Assembly: GCA_022842185.1 (NCBI GenBank)
Contig: JALHQB010000049.1
Location: 1 to 39,212, forward strand
Length of the DNA: 39,212 bases
Source: Acetobacteraceae bacterium
GTDB taxonomy: Bacteria > Pseudomonadota > Alphaproteobacteria > Acetobacterales > Acetobacteraceae
Reading direction: 5' to 3'
The translations under genes and the position numbers were made by a program. This document shows positions 1 to 7,536 of the stretch, one piece after another; the first letter of the stretch is position 1; each line of letters starts with the position of its first letter. The notes under the pieces were generated by a model. It saw only the letters and a list, made by a program, of their open reading frames with translations, ran no database searches and was not told where the DNA came from.

Positions 1-8
1 CGCGTTGT

Positions 9-52
9 GGGGGGGGGGGGGGGGGGGCGGCCCCCCCCCCCCCCCCCCCCCC
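9..52. repeat. Homopolymer G/C tract able to fold back
   Basis: Nineteen G are followed by C, two G and 22 C, ending three bases before the stop codon of the Rid-family gene. The two runs are self-complementary and could form a hairpin. It may be a true transcript-end hairpin or a sequencing or assembly artefact at a contig edge. Homopolymers this long are hard to call, so the exact lengths are not reliable. Confidence 0.6.
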
Positions 53-55
53 TTC

Positions 56-445
56 TCACCCCACCGCCTCCCCCTCGACCTCCACCGCAAACGCCGGGCT
101 GGCCAGCCCGGCGACGATCAGCAACGTGCTGGTCGGCGCATGCCCGCCGAGAAACGCATCGCGCTGCCGTCGCCACGCCGGGATCTGCGCCGCATCGGTC
201 AGGAACACCGTCATTTTCACCAGGTTCCGCACCCCCATCCCATGCGCCGCCAACACGGCGCCGAGATTGGCGAGGCATTGCGTCATCTGCTCCTCGGGTT
301 CGGCCACCGGCGTGCCGTCCGGGCGCAGCCCGACCTGGCCGGAGATGACGAGCCGCCGCCCCTCGCCTTCGATCAGCGCGGCCTGGGAGTAGCGGGAGGC
401 CGGTTTCGGCGCGCCGTCGGGGTTCGAGAAGGTGACGCGGGCCAT
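56..445 (-). CDS. Rid family (YjgF/YER057c/UK114) protein, probably not a RidA-type deaminase
   Basis: A 129-residue protein with the single-domain Rid fold: a segment reading LVISGQVGLRPDG and the helix followed by VKMTVFLTD are typical. RidA proteins hydrolyse reactive enamines/imines using an arginine in a PARS-type motif near the C terminus (Arg105 of the E. coli protein). Here the matching motif reads PTST, so that arginine appears to be absent, as in Rid subfamilies not credited with imine deaminase activity. It is the last gene of a minus-strand series, 15 bases after the lipoprotein gene. Family assignment is firm; biochemical role unknown. Confidence 0.85.
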   Translation of the reverse strand: MARVTFSNPDGAPKPASRYSQAALIEGEGRRLVISGQVGLRPDGTPVAEPEEQMTQCLANLGAVLAAHGMGVRNLVKMTVFLTDAAQIPAWRRQRDAFLGGHAPTSTLLIVAGLASPAFAVEVEGEAVG

Positions 446-460
446 GGCGGTTCCTCCGGT

Positions 461-1105
461 TCAGATGTTCAACGAGGCCGGGTCGGCCACCGGCGCCAGC
501 GGTTCCGCCGGGATCGGCGCGCCGGGTTCGGGTGGCGGCCCACGCAGCAGGGCGCGCAGGTTGCGCCGTAGCTGGTATTCGAATTCGACATTGAGGTCGC
601 TGCCGGCGAGGCGGACGATCTCCTCGGCCGCCTGCGCCCGTTCGGCCTGGTTGCCGGCGGGGCGGGTGGCGGTGCGGCGTATCTCGGCCTCGGCGAAACC
701 GGCGGGGGTGCCGTCCTCCGCGACGATTTCCAGCCGGCAGCGCATCACGCAGGTCAGCCGCTCGGATGCGCTGGTGAAGGCACCGCCCGACCCGGCGGTT
801 TCGCGCGTCAGCGTCGCGATCTGCGTGCGGAAGCGCGCGAAGCCGCCGCCGCCCGCCACCGAGAGCCGATCCCGCGCCATGGTCGCCACGACCTCCGCCG
901 GCACCAGCGGCGCCGGGGGCATGGTCCGTATCGCGGCAGGGTCGGTGGCGGGGATCACGTCGATCCGCCCGACTGCGAGGCGCAGCGGTGTCAGGTAGGA
1001 ATAGGATGGCGGCCCGACCGGCGCGATCGCCACAGGTTCCTCCCGCCCGCCGCAGGCCGCGGTGGCCAGCAGGCCGGCGAGCGCGGCGCGGCGGCCGACC
1101 GGCAT
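461..1105 (-). CDS. Small predicted lipoprotein of unknown function
   Basis: A 214-residue protein that starts with a short positively charged stretch and a hydrophobic segment ending in LATAAC, a reasonable lipobox with the lipidated cysteine near residue 18. The mature part has no motif I recognise; it is rich in Ala, Pro and Arg and ends in a proline-rich tail. The start codon shares one base with the stop of the Hsp33 gene (TGATG), which implies translational coupling. Probably anchored in the envelope. Function cannot be assigned. Confidence 0.75.
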   Translation of the reverse strand: MPVGRRAALAGLLATAACGGREEPVAIAPVGPPSYSYLTPLRLAVGRIDVIPATDPAAIRTMPPAPLVPAEVVATMARDRLSVAGGGGFARFRTQIATLTRETAGSGGAFTSASERLTCVMRCRLEIVAEDGTPAGFAEAEIRRTATRPAGNQAERAQAAEEIVRLAGSDLNVEFEYQLRRNLRALLRGPPPEPGAPIPAEPLAPVADPASLNI

Positions 1106-2079
1106 CAGCCCTGCTCCGCGCTGCGGATTTCGGTGCGGTCGAAGCGAAAGCCCAGGTTGCAGAACTCGCAGGTCATGGTGATCACCCCGTCTTCAGCCAT
1201 GTGGTCGAGGTCGTCCGCCCCGAAGCCCGCCAGTACGCCCGACAGGCGCGCGCGCGAACAGCGGCAACCGTAGGAAAGGGCGCGGGCGCGGTCGAGGGCA
1301 AGTCCTTCGAGGCTGAACAGCCGGTGCAGCAGGCGTTCGCCGGGCAGGGCGTCGTCGAGCAATTCGGCATCGGTCAGCGTGCCGGCGAGTGCCAGCGCCG
1401 TGCGCCAGGCATCGTCCTGGGCGTCCTCGTCCAGTTCCTCCCCCACGCCGCCGGCGCCGGCGACGCGTTCGATGATCAGCGCGGCAGCGCGCCAGCCGGC
1501 TTCGGTCTGCGCGCAGGCGAGGTGGACATGGGTGGCGAGTTGTTCGGAGGTGCGGAAATAGGTGCCGGTCATCTCGGTGAGGCTTTCGCCCTCGATGGCG
1601 ACCAGGCCCTGGTAGCGTTCCATCTCCGGTCCCTGGTCGCAGGTGAAGGCGAGGTAGCCCTGGCCGAGCATCGCCGCCGCGCTGGGGGGGGCGCCATCGG
1701 CGGCCAGCGCAGTAACGCGGTCCGCATCGGCGCGGGCATAGCCGCGCAGGGCACCGGAATCGGAACAATCGGCCAGCAGCATGGTGACCGGGCCATCGCC
1801 CTTGGCCTGGAGGGAGAAGGAGCCGCGGAACTTGAGCGCGGCGGCAAGCCCCGCGGTCAGCGCCAGCGCCTGCCCCGCCAGCGCGGTCACGGCCGGGTCA
1901 TTGGCATGGCGCGTCAGCAGCGCATCGGCGAGCGGGCCGAGGCGCACGAGACGCCCGCGCACCGGCTTTTCGAGCAGGTGGAAGGGCTGCACGCCGCGCG
2001 GCACGACGATGTCTGGCACCGGCGGGCGGTCATGGTTGAGGAAATCGGGGGTGCGGGAGGGTTCGGTGGGGCTGGACAC
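1105..2079 (-). CDS. hslO: Hsp33 redox-regulated molecular chaperone
   Basis: About 324 residues from a GTG at 2079; a later GTG is possible. Hsp33 is a cytosolic holdase switched on by oxidation and unfolding. The C terminus carries the zinc-binding cysteines of the family, CRC followed about 30 residues later by CEFC (CxC...CxxC), and the N-terminal part has the expected core (LTAGLAAALKFRGSFSLQ, CSDSGALRGYA). Length is within the usual range. An open frame continues upstream to 2718 but overlaps the oxygenase gene antisense-free in another frame and reads as Arg/Pro-rich shadow, so I exclude it. It sits between the redoxin-oxygenase fusion and the lipoprotein in one transcription unit, and DsbB is just upstream, giving a thiol-redox neighbourhood. 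Confidence 0.93.
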   Translation of the reverse strand: MSSPTEPSRTPDFLNHDRPPVPDIVVPRGVQPFHLLEKPVRGRLVRLGPLADALLTRHANDPAVTALAGQALALTAGLAAALKFRGSFSLQAKGDGPVTMLLADCSDSGALRGYARADADRVTALAADGAPPSAAAMLGQGYLAFTCDQGPEMERYQGLVAIEGESLTEMTGTYFRTSEQLATHVHLACAQTEAGWRAAALIIERVAGAGGVGEELDEDAQDDAWRTALALAGTLTDAELLDDALPGERLLHRLFSLEGLALDRARALSYGCRCSRARLSGVLAGFGADDLDHMAEDGVITMTCEFCNLGFRFDRTEIRSAEQG

Positions 2080-2126
2080 CGGGCCTAGATAGGGTGGCGG
2101 GGTGGGCGAGGAAAGCCGGGGGCGCT

Positions 2127-3245
2127 TTACGCCTGCACCGGCGCCGTGCCGCGATACGCCCCGACGCCGTCGCCGAGCTTCTCGTTGTTCGCTTCCCGGA
2201 TGCGCGCGGCGGCGTCGTCGTACAGGAAGGGCAGGAAGGCGTAGCGCCGGCCCGCGGTGACCGGCAGCGCCTGGTGCAGCAGGGAACAGGAGAACACCAC
2301 CGCGCCGCCGGTCGGCGCCCGCCACGACCGCTGGCCATATTCGGGGAAGCGCAATTCGCCGCCTTCGAATTCCTCGGCATTGAGGTTGATGGTCACCGCG
2401 AAGCGACGATGCGCGGTGCCCGAGGTGGTGTTGTCCCGATGCGCGCCGAAATGGCCGCGTTCGGCGGAATCGTAGCAGGCGACGATGTAGCGTTCCATGC
2501 GGGTCGCGCGGAAATGGTGGACCTTCAGCAGTTCGGGGATGATGCGCCGCAGGATGGCCCCGCGCGCCGCGCCGCGCAGCGTCTCGTCCGTGATGGTGCA
2601 GTCCTGGCGCCGCTTCAGCGCCGCATCGAAGACGCCCACGGTCTTGCCACCGACTTCGCGCATGAAGCCGGATGGGGTGCCGCCCTGGGCCTCGTAATGC
2701 GCGATCAGCGCGCGGCACAGCGCCGGTTCGAAGACGCGCGGCAGCACCAGGACCGGGGGAGGAATGTCGGTGCCGGCGTGGTGCATCGCCGGCGGCAGCG
2801 TGGCCAGCCGGTCCAGGATGGCGTCGGCCTGCGCGATCGGCCGCGCCTCGATCACGCGCAGCATCGGGTCGAGCAGCAGCCAGGATGGCGTGAACATCTC
2901 GGCGCCGTCGAGGGCCGCGGCGTCCTTGCGGAGCACGCCGTAGTCGCGGCAGACGGCGCCAGTCAGGTCGAACAGGAAGCGTATGCCCGGCAGCGCGGGC
3001 TGGACGCGTTTTTGGTCGCGGTCGGCGGGGTCGACGCTGATGCCGAAGAAGCAGGCGTTGTCGTCATCGAACAGGCCGCGTCGGGCGGCGATGGCGGCCA
3101 GTGCGGCCTGCGCCTCGGGCCGTGCGGCGGATCCGATGAAGGCGATCAGGATGTAGCGCCCGGCCACGGAGTGGAAGGCGTAGGTGGGGTTGTCCGTGGA
3201 CGGCAGGGTGAACCACGGGGCGGGGTCGCCGGGCTGCAGCTTCAT
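2127..3245 (-). CDS. Fusion of a redoxin-like domain with a 2OG-Fe(II) dioxygenase
   Basis: 372 residues in two domains. Residues 1-150 have an AhpC/TSA-like start (PGDPAPWFTLP, later FFGISVD and AVCRDYGV) but the position of the peroxidatic cysteine reads FIGSAARPEA, with no cysteine, so peroxidase activity of the classical kind is unlikely. Residues 160-372 are a prolyl-4-hydroxylase-type double-stranded helix enzyme: iron ligands His269 and Asp271 (HRD), distal His324 (LLHQALPV) and the 2-oxoglutarate arginine in GRRYAF near 333. The product is probably a soluble oxygenase of unknown substrate. It is upstream of hslO by 47 bases on the same strand. Confidence 0.85.
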   Translation of the reverse strand: MKLQPGDPAPWFTLPSTDNPTYAFHSVAGRYILIAFIGSAARPEAQAALAAIAARRGLFDDDNACFFGISVDPADRDQKRVQPALPGIRFLFDLTGAVCRDYGVLRKDAAALDGAEMFTPSWLLLDPMLRVIEARPIAQADAILDRLATLPPAMHHAGTDIPPPVLVLPRVFEPALCRALIAHYEAQGGTPSGFMREVGGKTVGVFDAALKRRQDCTITDETLRGAARGAILRRIIPELLKVHHFRATRMERYIVACYDSAERGHFGAHRDNTTSGTAHRRFAVTINLNAEEFEGGELRFPEYGQRSWRAPTGGAVVFSCSLLHQALPVTAGRRYAFLPFLYDDAAARIREANNEKLGDGVGAYRGTAPVQA

Positions 3246-3348
3246 GGCCCAAGGCTAAATCGGTTCGCGCGGGGGTGGAACCGCCCTGGACCCGTTCCGT
3301 GGTGCGCCGCCACGGTCGCGCGTGTCGTGGCCGAGACCCGGCGGCAGG

Positions 3349-3828
3349 TCAGGCCCGCATGCGCCGGCGCGCCAGCAGCAGGGCGAAGCCTCCCAGCCCG
3401 ATCGCGTAGAGCAGATTCATGGCCGCCATCGAGACCGGCAGGCCGGGGATGAGGAAGGTCGGCTCATCACAGGGCTTCGCCGGCGCGGCGGCCATGCCGC
3501 GCAGCATGTCATCGATGCTGCCGCCGGGCGCGACGACCGCCGCGGCGCATCCGGGCAGTGGGGAGGGCCACCAATGCCATTCCACACCCACATGCAGCGC
3601 CGCCACCGCGGCGGACGCCAAGGCCGCGACCCCCGCCAGGCCGATCAGTGCCGCCCGCGCGCGCTCCGGAGCAATGACGCCCAGCCCCGCGAGGCCCGCC
3701 GCCACCCAGTAGGGCCAGCGTTGCCACAGGCACAGGGCACAGGGCGCGAGCCCCCACCACGTCTCGCTGCCGAGGGCGAACAGCGGCGCGGCGGCCGCCA
3801 GGGCGGCGATCAGGAGGGCCGATCTCAT
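3349..3828 (-). CDS. dsbB: Disulfide bond formation protein B
   Basis: 159 residues with four hydrophobic membrane segments and the two periplasmic cysteine pairs of DsbB: C30 and C33 in PCALCLWQR, and a second pair in the loop (PGCAAA ... KPCDEP). DsbB reoxidises the periplasmic oxidase DsbA and passes electrons to ubiquinone. The ATG at 3828 gives the hydrophobic first helix at once; longer frames upstream are shadow. A 103-base gap separates it from the oxygenase fusion downstream. Its upstream region carries a 25-bp tandem repeat. Confidence 0.93.
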   Translation of the reverse strand: MRSALLIAALAAAAPLFALGSETWWGLAPCALCLWQRWPYWVAAGLAGLGVIAPERARAALIGLAGVAALASAAVAALHVGVEWHWWPSPLPGCAAAVVAPGGSIDDMLRGMAAAPAKPCDEPTFLIPGLPVSMAAMNLLYAIGLGGFALLLARRRMRA

Positions 3829-3840
3829 GGGGTTGGTGTC

Positions 3841-3890
3841 GCGCGGACGGCGCGCGAAGGCAATTGCGCGGACGGCGCGCGATGGCAATT
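3841..3890. repeat. Two-unit tandem direct repeat in the dsbB / receptor intergenic region
   Basis: A 25-base unit occurs twice head to tail (3841-3865 and 3866-3890) with one mismatch (A/T at unit position 17). Each unit contains GCGCGGACGGCGCGCG followed by GGCAATT, and the unit junction creates GCAATTGC, a perfect palindrome. It starts 13 bases upstream of the dsbB start, so it lies in the dsbB leader or promoter. Confidence 0.85.
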
Positions 3891-4011
3891 GCATGTGCAA
3901 CGGGCTTTGGGCGCCGCGCTGCGACGTGAGTTCGATTGACCAAGGCGCCCCAGCAGCGGCACGTTCCCCGATCGGCAGCGCGGCGAACGCGCGCCAATGG
4001 GAGGATCGGCG

Positions 4012-4977
4012 ATGCAGCGACGTCACCTGCTGGGCCTCGCGGCCGGCGCAGCGGCCATGCCCTGTGCAAACCTGCGGGCGGAGACCTTCCCGACACGACC
4101 GATCACCATCGTGGTGGGTTTCCCGGCCGGCACCGCCTCCGACACCACCAGCCGCTTCCTGGCGGAACGCATGGGCCGCCGCATGGGCCAGCCCGTGGTG
4201 GTCGAAAACCGGCCGGGGGTGGATGGCGGGATCGGCGCCACCGCGGTCGCGCGGGCGCGGGCGGATGGCTACACGCTGCTGCATTCCAGCAGCTCGGCAC
4301 ATGCCGCCAATGTCAGCCTGTACCGTACGCTCAGCTACGACCCCGTGGCGGATTTCGCACCCGTCGCCGGCATTCTGCGGCAGCCGACCGTGGTGCTGGT
4401 GCGGCCGGATTCGCCGGCACGCACAGTTCAGGAGCTGGTCGCGCTGTCCCGCCAACGGCCCGGCGGTCTAAACTATGGGTACGGCAATACCTCGACGCGT
4501 GTCGTCGGAGCCCTGATGCAGCGCCGCGGCGGCCTGCAAGGGCAGGGCGTGACCTTCCGCGGCAACCCGCAGGCGCTGAGCGAGTTGATCGCCGGGCGGC
4601 TCGACTTCGCAGTGGCAGATGCCTTCACCGGCGCGGCGCAGGTCCAGCAGGGGGCGCTCCGGGCGCTCGCGGTCAGCGCCGATGCGCCGACGCCGCGCCT
4701 GCCCGGAGTGCCGAGCCTGGTGCAGCTGGGCCTGCTGGATCATGCGGTGGCGGCCTGGACAGGCATCTTCGCCCCCGCCGCGGTGCCGCCGGCAATCGTC
4801 GCGCAACTCAGCACCGAGATCCGCGCAATCATCGCGGAACCGGACGGCGTCGCCCTGCTCGAACGCCTGGTGGCCGACCCCTTCCCGCTCTCCTCGGCCG
4901 AATTGGGCGAGTACATGCGGGCCGACATCGCGCGTTGGGCGGAATATGTCCGGCTCGCGGGGATCGAACCGCAATAG
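4012..4977 (+). CDS. Bug-family (tripartite tricarboxylate transporter type) periplasmic substrate receptor
   Basis: 321 residues. The N terminus has twin arginines (QRRHLLGL), a hydrophobic stretch and a likely cleavage after NLRA, so export is expected, possibly by Tat. The mature start FPTRPITIVVGFPAGTASD and the later ADGYTLL and PGGLNYGYGN segments are characteristic of Bug receptors, which bind carboxylates or other small organic acids. I chose the ATG at 4012 because GGGAGG lies 8 bases upstream; an ATG at 3997 would add five residues. No TctA/TctB membrane genes are adjacent, which is common for orphan Bug proteins. Ligand unknown. Confidence 0.92.
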   Translation: MQRRHLLGLAAGAAAMPCANLRAETFPTRPITIVVGFPAGTASDTTSRFLAERMGRRMGQPVVVENRPGVDGGIGATAVARARADGYTLLHSSSSAHAANVSLYRTLSYDPVADFAPVAGILRQPTVVLVRPDSPARTVQELVALSRQRPGGLNYGYGNTSTRVVGALMQRRGGLQGQGVTFRGNPQALSELIAGRLDFAVADAFTGAAQVQQGALRALAVSADAPTPRLPGVPSLVQLGLLDHAVAAWTGIFAPAAVPPAIVAQLSTEIRAIIAEPDGVALLERLVADPFPLSSAELGEYMRADIARWAEYVRLAGIEPQ

Positions 4978-4999
4978 CGACGCGGCGGGCACCGCGTCG
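4978..4999 (+). terminator. Stem-loop directly after the receptor stop codon
   Basis: CGACGCGG pairs perfectly with CCGCGTCG across a 6-base loop, immediately after the stop codon. No U-run follows, so it may end transcription only weakly or protect the 3' end. Confidence 0.45.
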
Positions 5000-5084
5000 T
5001 CCCGCCCCGCATGCGCATCCCGCCTGGTGGTTTCACGCCGGGCCCGTTCTGCTCTAGCGTTCCGCCGAAGCAAGGGAGAGAGCG

Positions 5085-5711
5085 ATGCTCAAGCTGTGGG
5101 GCCGGGCCAGTTCCAGCAACGTCATGAAGGTCCTCTGGACCCTCGATGAGCTGGGCCTGCCCTATGACCGCATCGACGCCGGCGGCGCCTTCGGCCGCAC
5201 GCGTGAACCCGAATACCGCGCCATGAACCCGATGGGCCTTGTGCCGACCCTGCAGGAAGATGACGGCTGGTCGGTGTGGGAAAGCAACGCCATCGCACGA
5301 TACCTGTGCAACGCCTACGCGCCGGACAGCCCGCTCTACCCTTCGGACCCGCGCGCGCGGGCCGAGGTCGAGACCTGGATGGACTGGTCGCTCGCGCATG
5401 TCGTCTCGCCGATGGTCGTGATCTTCTTCACCCACATCCGGTTGAAGGAGAGCGAACGCGACTGGGCGGCCGAGAAGAAGGCGCGGGAGGATTGCGGGCG
5501 GCTGTGGAAGATTGTCGATGCCCGCCTGGCCGACCGTCCCTTCCTGTGCGGGGACCATGTGACGCTGGCCGACATTTCGATGGGGTGCTGGGTGCATCGG
5601 TGGCACAGCCTGCCGATCGATCAGCCGGACCTGCCGAACCTGGCGCGGTATTATGCGGCGCTGATGACCCGGCACGGGTTCGTGGCGCATGTCGCGTTGC
5701 CGCTGGAGTAG
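5085..5711 (+). CDS. Glutathione S-transferase
   Basis: 208 residues. An N-terminal thioredoxin-like domain (LKLWGRASSSNVMKVLW; cis-proline region LVPTL; gamma-glutamyl-binding ESNAIARYL) is followed by an all-helical C-terminal domain with the typical LADISMG capping motif. GSTs conjugate or remove glutathione from electrophiles in the cytosol. The serine-rich start suggests a Ser-type (theta/beta-like) catalytic residue. A purine-rich GGGAGAGAG precedes the ATG. Substrate not predictable. Confidence 0.92.
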   Translation: MLKLWGRASSSNVMKVLWTLDELGLPYDRIDAGGAFGRTREPEYRAMNPMGLVPTLQEDDGWSVWESNAIARYLCNAYAPDSPLYPSDPRARAEVETWMDWSLAHVVSPMVVIFFTHIRLKESERDWAAEKKAREDCGRLWKIVDARLADRPFLCGDHVTLADISMGCWVHRWHSLPIDQPDLPNLARYYAALMTRHGFVAHVALPLE

Positions 5712-5721
5712 AAGCAAGGTC

Positions 5722-5838
5722 GGGGGGAGAGAACTCCCCCGAACCCCCTCCTTTTTCTGGCACCTGGCGCCAGCCACCGAAAGTCAGCGCCAATAGACAG
5801 AAAGCGGAGGGGGATTCGGGGGAGGTGTTCCTCCCCCG
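5722..5838. repeat. Small symmetric element: two terminal hairpins joined by inverted linkers (family 2)
   Basis: The left hairpin GGGGGAG-AGAA-CTCCCCC (5723-5740) is followed by GAACCCCCTCC. About 55 bases later comes GGAGGGGGATTC, the inverse of that linker with one extra base, then the right hairpin GGGGGAGG-TGTT-CCTCCCCC (5818-5837). The two halves can also pair with each other over about 18 bases (5734-5751 with 5806-5824). It fills the space between the transferase and cupin genes and ends 23 bases before the cupin ATG. It could act as a terminator for the upstream gene. Confidence 0.75.
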
Positions 5839-5860
5839 TCTTTCTTTTCAGGAGGAACCA

Positions 5861-6253
5861 ATGTCCCAAACAACCACCAGCCACGCTGACGGCGCCCATT
5901 TCGAACGCGGCCTGCGCGCCTTCTTCGAATACCGCGACCTCGGCATCGCCAAGGCCACCGGGGGCGCCTTTGGCGCGCATGTGATCCGCGGCATTCCCGG
6001 CGAGCACGCCACCGGCCAGTGGCACACCCACGACCTGCCGTTCCAGATGTTCTTCGTGCTGAAGGGTTGGGTGCGGTTCGAATACGAGGATATCGGCGAG
6101 AAGTCCTTCAAGGCCGGGGACAGCTGCTACCAGCCGCGCCTGGTGCGGCACCGGGAGATCGCCCATTCCGACGATGTCGAGATCCTGGAGATCACCGGCC
6201 CGGCGGAATTCGAAACCAAGGTGGTCGATGCCCCCGCCCAAGCGGCGGAATAG
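5861..6253 (+). CDS. Small single-domain cupin protein
   Basis: 130 residues with one beta-barrel cupin domain: metal-binding HTH of QWHTHDLPFQMFFVLKG (residues about 51-65), then GDSCYQPRLVRHRE with a further histidine. AGGAGG lies 6 bases before the ATG, a strong ribosome site. Such proteins range from metal-dependent isomerases and dioxygenases to sensors; nothing decides which here. The hairpin element upstream separates it from the transferase gene. Confidence 0.88.
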   Translation: MSQTTTSHADGAHFERGLRAFFEYRDLGIAKATGGAFGAHVIRGIPGEHATGQWHTHDLPFQMFFVLKGWVRFEYEDIGEKSFKAGDSCYQPRLVRHREIAHSDDVEILEITGPAEFETKVVDAPAQAAE

Positions 6254-6500
6254 ACGGGCGGACTGGACGACCCCCACCGTGCCCGGCTAGGCATAGGGCA
6301 AGCTCAGGCCGCTGTGGCGGAATGGTGGGTGCCGACAACGCGAAGATGCGTTTGGCCTGCCGACCACTGGACAGCACGGTTGCTGAATGCGGCGTGTTGT
6401 CAGCGGCTTGGAAGCGAGGGAGACATCGCAGGCGATTTCCGTTTTCGCTCTGATGCGGTATGAGGTACCGGGAGCGCTGACTGAAATCGGCGGCAGATGT
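6254..6500. other. Gene-free stretch before tRNA-Leu
   Basis: About 250 bases with no convincing reading frame on either strand. It presumably contains the tRNA promoter. A stretch near 6308-6330 resembles the 5' half of a leucine tRNA, but no complete tRNA can be drawn. Confidence 0.6.
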
Positions 6501-6585
6501 GCGGGTGTGGTGGAACTGGTAGACGCGCCGGACTCAAAATCCGGTTCCGCAAGGAGTGTCGGTTCGATTCCGACCACCCGCACCA
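6501..6585 (+). tRNA. tRNA-Leu (anticodon CAA)
   Basis: 85 bases including an encoded CCA. The acceptor stem GCGGGTG pairs with CACCCGC; the anticodon stem CCGGA/TCCGG encloses the loop CTCAAAA, giving anticodon CAA, which reads UUG. A long type II variable arm follows, and the T arm contains GTCGG-TTCGATT-CCGAC. All features fit a class II leucine tRNA. Confidence 0.97.
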
Positions 6586-6748
6586 CTTTTTCGCACGCGA
6601 CGCCCCCCCAACCACCCCATCGCGCCAGTGCGATTTTGCTCCGCTCAGGCGGGATGGCGAAGGTGCAGGCGGCGCGGACGATGCCGTTCGACGGGCGCCA
6701 GGGTGCCGGCGCTTGAATGCGCAACCTTCGCGCCAACCCCGGCCGCAA

Positions 6749-7399
6749 TCAGCCCACGTTCGGGACCGGCGTGTTGAGCAGCTGCTGCTCCCACAGATAG
6801 GCAATGCCGCTGCCGGCAGCATGCTGCTTCATCACCTCGGTCACCGCGGCGGCCGTCTCCATCCGGGCCCAGTCGCGCTGCCATTCCGCGGCCAGCGCCA
6901 GCCACGTCATCATGTTGGCGCCGGCGGCGATCATGCGCTGGATGGCGACCTGGTGAGCCTCGACCGAAACGGCGCCCGACGCGTCGGTGATGACCGTCAC
7001 GTCCCAGCCTTCGCCGAGGGCCTGGATCACCGGCATCGCCACACAGACCTCCGTCCACAGGCCGGCGATGATCAGTTGCTTGCGGCCCGTGGCCTTGACC
7101 GCGTCCACGGCCTTCGGGTCCTCCCAGGTGTTGATGAACGTGCGGTCGATCACCGCCTGGCCAGGAAACACGTCGGTGATCTGCGGAAAAATGAGGCCGC
7201 CACGCTCGGCGAGCACGCTCGTCAGGATGGTCGGGACGCCGAACGCCTTGGCGGCCTTCGCCAGACCCGCCGCGTTGTTGACCACCATCTGGGGGTCATG
7301 GCTGTTCAGGTTCGCGAGTTGGAAGGGCTGATGGTCGATCAGGACAAGGACCGAATCCTCGGGACGAAGAAGCGACGCGAGGCCGTTGCGAAAGGTCAT
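6749..7399 (-). CDS. YcaC-like isochorismatase-family hydrolase
   Basis: 216 residues of the cysteine hydrolase fold. Visible are the aspartate of LVLIDHQPFQ, the INTWEDPKAVDAVKATGRK segment and the nucleophile cysteine in GLWTEVCVA. The order and wording match E. coli YcaC, a hydrolase of unsettled substrate, better than true isochorismatases. It diverges from the LysR gene with 137 bases between them, a typical arrangement in which the regulator controls the enzyme. Confidence 0.9.
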   Translation of the reverse strand: MTFRNGLASLLRPEDSVLVLIDHQPFQLANLNSHDPQMVVNNAAGLAKAAKAFGVPTILTSVLAERGGLIFPQITDVFPGQAVIDRTFINTWEDPKAVDAVKATGRKQLIIAGLWTEVCVAMPVIQALGEGWDVTVITDASGAVSVEAHQVAIQRMIAAGANMMTWLALAAEWQRDWARMETAAAVTEVMKQHAAGSGIAYLWEQQLLNTPVPNVG

Positions 7400-7494
7400 G
7401 ACATTCCTCTGGTGCTGATGTGGCGGGAGACGCGCGCCAGCTGTTGACGCTGCCTGGAGAACGTCTTGCCATTCCGGATTTCGATACGTTAGCC

Positions 7495-7526
7495 CTTGGT
7501 TCCGCGACGCCGTGTCGCGGATCAAG
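7495..7526. promoter_or_regulatory. Inverted repeat overlapping the LysR gene leader
   Basis: CTTGGTTCCGCGAC (7495-7508) and GTCGCGGATCAAG (7514-7526) are inverted copies with one unpaired base and a 5-base centre; the inner 8 bases match perfectly. The right arm runs into the AAGGAA ribosome site of the LysR gene. It may be an autoregulatory operator in the divergent promoter region, or an RNA hairpin limiting translation. Confidence 0.55.
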
Positions 7527-7536
7527 GAACGCTGCA

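Noticed and set aside
5..571. Open frames starting in the G-run at the left edge
   Set aside because: They begin with homopolymer-coded Gly/Pro and run antisense to the Rid-family gene.
2080..2718. N-terminal extension of the Hsp33 frame up to 2718
   Set aside because: It overlaps the oxygenase gene, whose iron-binding motifs lie there in another frame, and the extension reads as low-complexity Arg/His/Pro sequence.
6308..6407. Possible degenerate tRNA: GCCGCTG paired with CAGCGGC, with a leucine-like GTGGCGGAATGGT after the first arm
   Set aside because: No anticodon arm or TTCGA-type T loop can be placed between the arms, so it is at most a remnant or chance similarity.
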